From assembly GCA_016841445.1 (NCBI GenBank), contig JAENZD010000001.1:310001-374000 (forward strand): a DNA stretch of 64,000 nt, given 5' to 3'. The notes under the pieces were generated by a model, which worked only from the letters and a program-made list of their open reading frames with translations, was not told the origin of the DNA and ran no database searches. The stretch is from Anaerolineaceae bacterium (GTDB lineage: Bacteria; Chloroflexota; Anaerolineae; Anaerolineales; Anaerolineaceae). A program made the position numbers and the translations under genes. Positions 57,040 through 64,000 of the stretch are shown here, in pieces. The stretch's first letter is position 1; each line of letters begins with the position of its first letter.

Positions 57040-58260
57040 ATGAAACCAAAGAAAAAACAACTCATCTTAATCTTTTCTTTCGTATTCCTGGATCTTCTGG
57101 GCTACAGCCTGATTCTACCTTTGTTACCCTTTTATGCTAGTAGTTTTGGCGCTACGCTGACCCTGGTGGGGTTGCTGGGAACTGTGAATGGTTTAGGTCA
57201 GTTAATCGCTGCTCCAACAATTGGACGCTTGTCAGATCGCTACGGCAGGCGTCCCCTGCTGATCCTGGCGATTTCAGGCACTGTGATTGGTTTTTTATTA
57301 CTGGGATTTTCGCAGAGCCTTTGGATGATTTTTCTCAGCCGGATTGTAGATGGCCTTTTTGGCGGCGATACTGCCCTTGCACGTGCGTATATCACCGATA
57401 TTTCAGAACCTCAAAAAAGAGCTAAAAGCCTTGGATTGATCGGGGCAGCCTTTGGGCTGGGCTTCATCATTGGACCGGTCTTGGGAGGTCTTTTAAGCCA
57501 GTTTGGGCTCAATGTACCTGCACTGGTTGCGGCAGGTCTTTCTATCTTAAATCTGGTTGGCATCCTGATCTGGCTTCCCGAATCCCTCCCACCTTCGGAA
57601 CGGAAAAAAAGGGAGGCCAACCCACATACAGCATTCAATTTATCAAATCTATTAGATGAATTACGCCGCCCCTGTGTTGGTCCATTATTGGTCATCAGTT
57701 TATTTTACAGCTTTGCATTTACCTTGTTTCAATCCAGCTTTGCCTTGTATGCCAAGGAAGTGTTAGAGCTCGATGTGCAAAGTACAGGATTGGTCCTGAC
57801 CTATGTCGGACTGCTCTCCGTGATTGTTCAGGGGTTTGCCATTGGTAAATTGACACAGGTTTTCAAAGAACGAAAGCTGATTATGGCAAGCATTTTGATT
57901 CTAGCTGCGACGCTGCTGGCTTGGGGGTTCACCCAGAATCTCTGGGTTTTGGTAGCGATATTAGCTCCCATCGCCCTGGGAGCTGGCATTCTAAATACGC
58001 TGATTACCAGTCAAATCACGAAAGCTGTCTATCAAGAAGATGTGGGCGGCACATTAGGTTTAGCAAATTCTATGCAAACTCTGGCACAGATTATCACCCC
58101 GGGGTTGGGTGGGTTACTTCTTTCATCCCTGGGACCCTGGGCATTAGGAGTCTCATCAAGCTTCTTTATGGTATGCGCCTTCCTATCAACCCTTGGGAAG
58201 CGAACAAGGAAATCAGACCTGGACAGCCAAAGCCCTTGTTATCCTCGTGCTTCGCAATGA
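57040..58260 (+). CDS. MFS efflux transporter (TCR/Tet-like)
   Basis: 406 residues, 12 helices. Motif A GRLSDRYGRRP lies between helices 2 and 3, and motif C-like GLGFIIGPVLGG follows in helix 5, the antiporter signature of drug/H+ exporters. Start ATG 57040 follows GAAAGGC. Substrate unknown. Confidence 0.9.
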   Translation: MKPKKKQLILIFSFVFLDLLGYSLILPLLPFYASSFGATLTLVGLLGTVNGLGQLIAAPTIGRLSDRYGRRPLLILAISGTVIGFLLLGFSQSLWMIFLSRIVDGLFGGDTALARAYITDISEPQKRAKSLGLIGAAFGLGFIIGPVLGGLLSQFGLNVPALVAAGLSILNLVGILIWLPESLPPSERKKREANPHTAFNLSNLLDELRRPCVGPLLVISLFYSFAFTLFQSSFALYAKEVLELDVQSTGLVLTYVGLLSVIVQGFAIGKLTQVFKERKLIMASILILAATLLAWGFTQNLWVLVAILAPIALGAGILNTLITSQITKAVYQEDVGGTLGLANSMQTLAQIITPGLGGLLLSSLGPWALGVSSSFFMVCAFLSTLGKRTRKSDLDSQSPCYPRASQ

Positions 58261-58541
58261 ATTTATCAGGTGTTATTTCTGTCAATTCATACCAATTGTT
58301 AATCCTAAAGAGAGAATCCATTCTTACCATTTTATTGGGAAACTAAATATTGAGAAAGTATTTTTACCATGAATTCAGACAAGAATATTACTCTAACTTG
58401 TGAAATTCATTGATTGATTGAATTGTAAAAACTGAGAACAAATCAATTCAAAAACAACAACTTATATTTGGATGACTAATTCCTCACAGAAACCCCTAGA
58501 AAAACATAACGTGCCCTGGAACTGGTTAGAATATAAAATTA

Positions 58542-59012
58542 TTATTCGGCGTTGATTCGCTGCAGGAGGGTAAGAACCTCTTCATTAACGGGAATGTCGG
58601 CCATGTTATGCCCGTAGTGAATGAAGCGGACATTGCCTTGTTTATCCACGATGATTTGACCTGGCATGCGACCCAGCTTGAAAAGGTTGACCTTCTGCCC
58701 AAAGAGTTTGAGGACCTTATGTCTGGGATCAGGCAAACCAACAAAGGGTAGCTGCTCTTTTTCAAAGTAGGCTTTGTAAGCATCTGGACTCTCAGGACCG
58801 ATTACAAGGATGACTGTATTGGCTTCTGAAAATTTTTTATGGTCTAGGCGCAACTGCGCCATGTGCTTCTGGCAGAATGGTCAGACAAAGCCACGGTTTA
58901 GGATAAGGATGACGTTTTTTTCGCCTTTAAATTGGGAGAGCGAGACCGGATTTCCTGAGACATCCTCGAGGGTGAAATCTGGTGCGGGTTGGTTTACTTC
59001 AATAAGGATCAT
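58542..59012 (-). CDS. Peroxiredoxin-like protein, probable selenoprotein (in-frame TGA)
   Basis: ATG 59012 (GAAGGA five bases upstream) opens a 157-codon frame read through one TGA at 58883-58881. The residues MILIEVNQPAPDFTLEDVSG, NVILILNRGFV-U-PFCQKHMAQL and the rest to 58542 form a complete AhpC/TSA-type thioredoxin fold. TGA falls at residue 44, exactly where relatives have the first Cys of CPFC, giving UxxC. A hairpin of SECIS size follows. Starting at ATG 58862 instead would lose the active site and first strands. A nonsense mutation is the alternative. Confidence 0.75.
58847..58883 (-). promoter_or_regulatory. Candidate bacterial SECIS element
   Basis: On the mRNA, GGCGC-AGUU-GCGCC (58860-58847) forms a perfect 5-bp hairpin with a four-base loop. 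The loop lies about 26 bases after UGA and has G in its first two positions, as expected for bacterial selenocysteine insertion elements. Confidence 0.6.
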
Positions 59013-59081
59013 AGTTTTCCTTCGCGGCTTTTTCTCACAGTTATTTATTTAATTTTAACACACTTATGTTTTTCGACATGA

Positions 59082-59141
59082 CCTGACCACCAAAAACCGA
59101 TCCAAATACTGTGATAGTATCTGTAAAAAAATTAGAGGTTA
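59082..59141 (+). repeat. Spacer repeat family 2, copy 2
   Basis: CCTGACCACCAAAAACCGAT onward matches the copy at 56323. It lies in the divergent region between the peroxiredoxin and TspO genes, and may contain promoter elements (TACTGTGATAGTAT). Confidence 0.6.
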
Positions 59142-59184
59142 TATCAATGAATTATCAAGGTATAATCAACTATAGGAAAAAATT

Positions 59185-59577
59185 ATGGGAAATAATTGGT
59201 ACTCACTTTTAATAAAACCTTCTTGGTCCCCTCCGGCTTGGCTATTCGGTCCTGTTTGGACTTTTTTATACATACTTATTGCGATTTCATTTGTTAGGGT
59301 TTTCATATTGACATATCAAAAGGAAATTGCTTTTATTATTGCGTTACCGTTCATTCTCAATCTCATTTTTAACTTTGCATTTACACCCCTGCAATTTGGA
59401 TCTAAGAATTTGGTCCTTGCCTCAATCGATATTATTCTCGTCTTGTTTACGCTTGTTTGGGGAATGATAGCTATATATCCATATATGAAATGGATTACTT
59501 ATATCCAGATCCCTTATTTGCTTTGGGTTTCTTTCGCAACCGTATTACAAGTTACTATTACATACCTAAATAAGTGA
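59185..59577 (+). CDS. TspO/MBR family membrane protein
   Basis: 130 residues, five helices. Conserved segments: WYSLLIKPSWSPPAWLFGPVWTFLYILI, N(L)IFNFAFTPLQFG and the C-terminal PYLLWVSFATVLQ. TspO binds porphyrins and cholesterol-like ligands and is a tryptophan-rich sensory protein. A module with an upstream ferrochelatase-like gene nearby is suggestive but separated by copy G. Confidence 0.93.
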   Translation: MGNNWYSLLIKPSWSPPAWLFGPVWTFLYILIAISFVRVFILTYQKEIAFIIALPFILNLIFNFAFTPLQFGSKNLVLASIDIILVLFTLVWGMIAIYPYMKWITYIQIPYLLWVSFATVLQVTITYLNK

Positions 59578-59617
59578 TAGATCCAATGATTAATAATTTC
59601 AAAGGAGACTTAATTTA

Positions 59618-60181
59618 ATGAACAGGACCATCAAATACTGGGAAATCATAGGGATTATTTTTATTATTTCTTTTGGAGCGAGCTTGCATTTTGTGTTTGA
59701 GTGGACAGGTTATTGGTGGCCAGCAGCACTAATTGCTGCTGTAAATGAGAGCACATGGGAACATTTCAAAATCGCTTTCTGGCCATCCATGATTTGGGCA
59801 ATTATTGAGTACCCATTCATTAAGGATAAAGTAAATAATTTTGCAGTAGCAAAAGCCGTGGGATTCTTGCTAATGCCTATTCTTACTGCGATATTATTCT
59901 ATGGTTATAATGCCATTACAGGGCAGCATTATCTATTTCTCGATATCATTATTTTTATTGTTTCAGCTATTGCAGGACAATTTGTGAGTATGAGACTACT
60001 GGCACGGGAAAAAATACAATTTGAGTGGATGAGGAAAACAGCTATTGCAATTCTAATATTGATGACCATTTCTTATTCGTTGCTGAGTTATTTTCCTCCA
60101 AATAATTTTCTTTTCGCTCATCCTGAAAACGGGGAATTTGGAATCCTTTCTGAGTATGATCATGATGGGCACGACCATTAA
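59618..60181 (+). CDS. DUF6512-like membrane protein
   Basis: 187 residues, six helices. N-terminal motif HFVFEWTGYWWPAALIAAVNESTWEHFKIAFWP contains the conserved NES-WEH loop. A His/Asp-rich tail (EYDHDGHDH) ends the protein and could bind metal. It follows tspO by 41 bases with AAAGGAG at its start, so the two are likely co-transcribed. Confidence 0.7.
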   Translation: MNRTIKYWEIIGIIFIISFGASLHFVFEWTGYWWPAALIAAVNESTWEHFKIAFWPSMIWAIIEYPFIKDKVNNFAVAKAVGFLLMPILTAILFYGYNAITGQHYLFLDIIIFIVSAIAGQFVSMRLLAREKIQFEWMRKTAIAILILMTISYSLLSYFPPNNFLFAHPENGEFGILSEYDHDGHDH

Positions 60182-60508
60182 CCTAATTTAAATCCTGGAT
60201 ACGGGTTCTATTCTTAAATGTCACTGTTTCATCGTTATTTTCAAATGAATGAGATACACAAATATTTGTGATTAATTTTCAGAAATATGAGTCGCATTGC
60301 CCGTTTTCAATGCAATGTTGGTGCAAACAGAGTGAAATAGCGTAGAAATAATGGACATAATAGACGATTCAATCTAGATATATATGTCTAAATATAAATT
60401 ATTGACTATATAGGGAATAGATCCCTCCCATTCTAAGTTCGAATTATCAGGTTTTACCCATCAGTAGCAAAAATTATTATATACAAGCTCCTTCTGGATG
60501 AATAAACC
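60182..60508. other. Spacer
   Basis: 327 AT-rich bases between the DUF6512-like gene and copy D. No gene, repeat or hairpin was recognised. Confidence 0.45.
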
Positions 60509-60720
60509 GTCATTATATTGAACTACACGCTTGCCCTTGCGGTTATTTTGGGGACCCGGCGCGACCATGCACCTGCTTTTCCACGATGGTGACGCCCTGC
60601 CAGAAGCGTATTTCGGGTCCGCTGATGGATCGGATTGACATCCACATGCAGGTGCCGCGGGTGGAATACCAGAAGTTAAGGGATGTGTGTCCGGCACAGG
60701 TGCGCAAATACTGCGCATTA
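60509..60720 (+). pseudogene. comM 3'-end copy D with junction motif, doubly deleted
   Basis: Starts with the 26-base junction (60509-60534, core TGAACTACACGCTTGC) that differs from copy G at only three positions. It continues as CPCGYFGDPARPC to MQVPRVEYQKLRDVCP. An exact in-frame 35-codon deletion (comM 36922-37026) follows, then AQVRKYCAL, and homology stops at 60720, next to the reverse-strand surface protein. The comM stop codon is missing. Confidence 0.85.
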
Positions 60721-60738
60721 TCCTGCGATGAAGCCACA

Positions 60739-63700
60739 TCACTTTATGAAAACTGGCAGATACTGAATGAAGTCGTATGGCAGTTCTCCAGACAGTACAG
60801 CGAACTCCGTCAGGTGATCAAGTACAACAACGAAGCGCTGACCAGCACTGTCATGATAGCAGCCTTCGCAAGGCAGTACGCCTTGCCAGGTATCACCATC
60901 CCACCAGTACAGGTTGAGTGTATCCACTCTACCCGCAACCGATGAAGTAAAGTCCGATCCGCCATAGCTCACTTCGAAGGTGAAGTTTCCAGAGAATTCA
61001 GAAACGGGAATCCCATTGGGACCGTAGGCCGATAGGTTGAAGCCAGTACCGGCAAACTCTAGCGGACCTATAGGATGCGGCGGTAAGCTGCGCGTGACCA
61101 ATTTGATTCGCGTATCCCCGTCGACGATGCCAGGCGGGAAGACAGCCGTGACTTTTTCGTCAACCGACGACAGTGTCACGCCGCTATCCGGGGTGATGTC
61201 TGCCTCGCTGATGACAACATCCGGCACGACCACCGCACTGGCTGAGTCACCGCTCACGTTGCCACTGGTGTCATATGCCCGAACGCTGCAGGTGGAGGTC
61301 TGGTACGGACGCAAGCCGTTCACCTGCGCCGATTCGTACTCATTGATTCCATCCATGTACTGCGCCGGGACGCGCGCCGTGCGTATCTCGCTTGCTTGCG
61401 TACAGCGTACCAGGTAGCCGGCGATATCCACCTCCGCATTCGGCTCCCAGAGCACCATGATGCTTGTCCAATCCACTGCCTGGGCACCAACCAATGTCGG
61501 GCTTGTCGGCGCCTCCCAGTCCTCATACCAAAAAGTGGCCAAGTCGGGGATGTTTGCTACTGGCAGCACCAGCTTGGGGTTGAGCATTGCACAGCTGGCT
61601 TCGCTTGATCTCGGATCAGGGTTGTACTCGTAGCTCTCGCCGCAGGCGTTGATCTCGGCTGTCGCCTCGCTGTCGATACGGGCAAAGATTTTATAGTCGT
61701 TGTCAACATAAGCCAGTCCCTTGACGTGCCACTCGTAGATGCCATCGGGCGTCAGCGGTATGCGTTCCACAATCGGTCCGGCGATCTCCTGGTCTGTGGC
61801 CATGATGGCATTGGTAGTCTTGTAGTACAGGCTCAGCCAGGCGGTGTCCTGGGGGTTGATATTGCTCACCCATTCGATATTAACCACGTCGCCGGGGTGG
61901 ATTATCGCGGGGAGGTCTGCCAATTGGAGCGTCGGCTCGGGCTTGTTTGCAACATACAGCAATTGGTGCGGGGGTAGCGGCGTGGGTCCGCCCGTTGTGA
62001 TTTGCCAATCACCGGCTTCCGGGTCCTCAACCACGATGACTGTCTGCCAACTCGTGGGGGTGGGTGTGACGGTGACTGTGACTGCGGGGTCCACTGTGTA
62101 CTGGTCGATGACCGTTCCATCAGGCTTTTCCAGTGAGAGGTCCATCTGCACCAGATCAGAGCCCGGGTCCCAGCCCAGGGTGAACATGGCACTCGGTGTG
62201 CCCGTTGGGATCGTGACCGTGTAGGGCGATCTAGCCTCAATGTCCGAATCCCCGCTCATCGAGCTGGCGCTGGAAGATCCACCAGCTTCGTCGATCAGCA
62301 GGTAGTCTCCGCTGCCAAGGATGAAGTCAAACCCGCTGTCGAACCCATAGTACATGCCGAAGTCATAACCCAGCAGGGAATATGCGCCCGTTATCCCCCA
62401 TTCGTAACTCGTGCAAGCATTGTTGGTGCAGAACTCACCAAATGCAAGGGTGAGCTCAAAAAGTGTCATGTCTGTAGGGGGTATGACAACAAAAGCCGTA
62501 TCTACGATCATGCCTGTCCCGATGTTGATACTCACTTTGAACCTTGCGGCGATATGCACGTCATCATTGTCAGGCAGCCAATTATATTTATGCTGCCACC
62601 CCTGTCCCTGCCAGATATGTGCCCGCAGGCTTCCAAAGATCAGCTCATTGCCAGTACACCGTTTGCCGGACCAGTCCACTATATCGAAACCCTTGTCGTA
62701 AGGTACGCAAGCTTGTACATCGAATCCAAGGTCCAGGGGTACCCATGCCACCCAGAAGTGACCGTCCACGCCCACCCCGTAGCCCCCCACAACCTTCAGC
62801 CCGGCTTGCAGCTGCATGTCGAACAGACCGCGGGTGTCGATGGTTACCGTGCCCTTCACGAATAAATTCGAGGAGAGCGAATCAGGTGACATGCCGCGGA
62901 TACCCACCGACATCGTAACTGTCGTGTAGCCCGGCTGCGGGCCTTGTTCGGGTGAAAGGCTGATTCTTCCCTCGATTAAACTCATGAACAGTCCGCTGTT
63001 GCCCAGGGGTAAAGCGGTTTGGTCACCTGTGTAAAAAATGAATCCCATCTCCCGCAACGAGTTCTCGCACAGCGTGAAGCTGACTTCAATCTGCGGTCCC
63101 CCGCTTGTCGATTCAGCGTTTGGTACGGACAGGGTGGCAGAACCTTCGACCACAGTTGTAATCTGCCCTGTTCCGTCTAGGATCTTCTCAGGGTTAAGCG
63201 GGTCCCGTGGCGGCGGACACACACCCTGATACGTTTTGATGGTGGCACCAAATGCTTCATAGCTAAAGCCGTGGCTCTCGTCCTCACGCAGTTGCGACAT
63301 GGGGTGATCCCGGCTGTAGATCTCGACGCCTTGCGGCGTGTTGATCATGACTGTGCCGGCCTGGTCCTGGATGATCAAGTCCGGCATGCGGTACCCTCGG
63401 TCTACTTGCTTGCTCGGAGTCATGGTATCTGCCTCGCCGCGCAGGTCAAAGCAGGTTGATGCTGTACCGCAGTACAGTGGCACGCTGGAGTCTTCCTCAT
63501 CCATAACCGACTTACCCGGGTTCAGGATCAGCGCCTGGACTGGGACTTGCGTTCCTCCCGTGTTGTCTGGCTGCTTCAGTGTGGCGTCGGTCAGGCGGAT
63601 ATGTAAGAATTCGGGGATCGCCTGCGGAAAACCCGGATAAATATCAGCGGGATTGTACTCCAGCGAATAAGCATCAATAGAAGTAGGGTCGACGATCAGC

Positions 63701-64000
63701 GTGCCCACGTTGAACACCCCCGGGCTGTTCGCAAGGGTCGACTCGCCTGCCAGGTCCTGCCCGCCGCAGGCTGTGATCGACCATTGAGCGTTGAAATTAA
63801 AGGTTGTTGGATTGGGGCTGGGGCTCTGCGTCGGTTCGATGGTCCGCTGCAGCGGTCCCTCTGCCCGCATTAACGCATTGGATAATTCGATGGTGTAAGT
63901 CCAGTTGCCATCGAGGAGCGGATTCTTGACAAGGAGATAGGGGTCAGCTCCAAAGCCGCTGATCACGCCGGTTCCGTTATTCACCTCGAACTGGCCGCGC
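60739..64000 (-). CDS. Large surface protein, N-terminus beyond window
   Basis: At least 1086 codons are visible; the frame continues past 64000, so the N-terminus is missing. It contains many beta-rich segments, including an FN3-like domain (PTSPTLVGAQAVDWTSIMVLWEPN to RAYDTSGNV) and a preceding Ig-like unit (GDVVNIEWVSNINPQDTAWLSLYY). The end reads LPYDFIQYLPVFIK. It is clearly richer in GC than the preceding 10 kb. It converges on comM copy D with only 18 bases between. Likely secreted and cell-surface attached. Confidence 0.8.
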   Translation of the reverse strand, partial: RGQFEVNNGTGVISGFGADPYLLVKNPLLDGNWTYTIELSNALMRAEGPLQRTIEPTQSPSPNPTTFNFNAQWSITACGGQDLAGESTLANSPGVFNVGTLIVDPTSIDAYSLEYNPADIYPGFPQAIPEFLHIRLTDATLKQPDNTGGTQVPVQALILNPGKSVMDEEDSSVPLYCGTASTCFDLRGEADTMTPSKQVDRGYRMPDLIIQDQAGTVMINTPQGVEIYSRDHPMSQLREDESHGFSYEAFGATIKTYQGVCPPPRDPLNPEKILDGTGQITTVVEGSATLSVPNAESTSGGPQIEVSFTLCENSLREMGFIFYTGDQTALPLGNSGLFMSLIEGRISLSPEQGPQPGYTTVTMSVGIRGMSPDSLSSNLFVKGTVTIDTRGLFDMQLQAGLKVVGGYGVGVDGHFWVAWVPLDLGFDVQACVPYDKGFDIVDWSGKRCTGNELIFGSLRAHIWQGQGWQHKYNWLPDNDDVHIAARFKVSINIGTGMIVDTAFVVIPPTDMTLFELTLAFGEFCTNNACTSYEWGITGAYSLLGYDFGMYYGFDSGFDFILGSGDYLLIDEAGGSSSASSMSGDSDIEARSPYTVTIPTGTPSAMFTLGWDPGSDLVQMDLSLEKPDGTVIDQYTVDPAVTVTVTPTPTSWQTVIVVEDPEAGDWQITTGGPTPLPPHQLLYVANKPEPTLQLADLPAIIHPGDVVNIEWVSNINPQDTAWLSLYYKTTNAIMATDQEIAGPIVERIPLTPDGIYEWHVKGLAYVDNDYKIFARIDSEATAEINACGESYEYNPDPRSSEASCAMLNPKLVLPVANIPDLATFWYEDWEAPTSPTLVGAQAVDWTSIMVLWEPNAEVDIAGYLVRCTQASEIRTARVPAQYMDGINEYESAQVNGLRPYQTSTCSVRAYDTSGNVSGDSASAVVVPDVVISEADITPDSGVTLSSVDEKVTAVFPPGIVDGDTRIKLVTRSLPPHPIGPLEFAGTGFNLSAYGPNGIPVSEFSGNFTFEVSYGGSDFTSSVAGRVDTLNLYWWDGDTWQGVLPCEGCYHDSAGQRFVVVLDHLTEFAVLSGELPYDFIQYLPVFIK

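Noticed and set aside
33897-60720. Integron or diversity-generating cassette interpretation of the comM array
   Set aside because: No integron integrase, attC-type site or reverse transcriptase was seen. The repeats are coding comM ends, not recombination hairpins.
61037-63640. Several long + strand open frames opposite the large surface protein
   Set aside because: They are antisense shadows of a GC-rich gene whose own frame runs through the whole region.
1-64000. CRISPR arrays and IS elements
   Set aside because: No regularly spaced short repeats and no transposase or terminal inverted repeats were recognised.

Overview
The window is a contiguous bacterial chromosome segment, moderate in GC and probably from Chloroflexota (an Anaerolineae-like lineage). 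That placement is inferred from overall gene style: a DUF4956/VTC/CotH operon, large LysM/CARDB-type surface proteins with Thr/Pro linkers, zinc-ribbon/DUF4190 and DUF2752 genes. No rRNA, complete tRNA, CRISPR array, transposase or integrase was seen.

Positions 1-33,800 look like ordinary chromosome. They carry alanine racemase with a PHP phosphoesterase; small membrane and redox genes; a lipoprotein with three DUF333 repeats; a reverse-strand glycosyltransferase/radical SAM/methyltransferase cluster (7.8-10.9 kb); the DUF4956-VTC-CotH operon (11.1-14.5 kb); pirin; a TIR-like nucleotide-binding protein (15.7 kb); and a SnoaL/SDR/FAD-oxidoreductase operon (16.9-19.9 kb). A reverse-strand PqqD/HPr-kinase-like/three GT2/nucleotidyltransferase operon follows (20.0-25.2 kb), then AlkD, an extradiol dioxygenase, two surface proteins and a GAF-SpoIIE phosphatase.

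Positions 33,900-60,720 are a mosaic built around comM (yifB; Mg-chelatase-like AAA+ helicase). One intact comM lies at 35,716-37,236. A decayed 5' copy with its leader lies upstream (33.9 kb), and six truncated copies of the comM 3' end lie downstream, all on the + strand, at 38.87, 40.27, 46.69, 48.93, 56.48 and 60.53 kb. Between them sit unrelated cargo modules: an esterase lipoprotein; a D-lyxose isomerase-like cupin; a GH38 mannosidase, sugar transporter and TetR regulator; an alpha/beta hydrolase; a chelatase-like protein, PEP-utilising enzyme, PlsY-like protein and aldo/keto reductase; and an MFS pump, a probable selenocysteine peroxiredoxin, TspO and a DUF6512-like protein. The tails nearest comM are the most complete, and three of them share a left-junction motif. 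This fits repeated insertion at the codons for the conserved AMNPCPCG motif, with each event restoring comM and pushing the old 3' end outward. That model is an inference.

From 60,720 to the window end a large, GC-richer surface protein on the reverse strand runs off the right edge.
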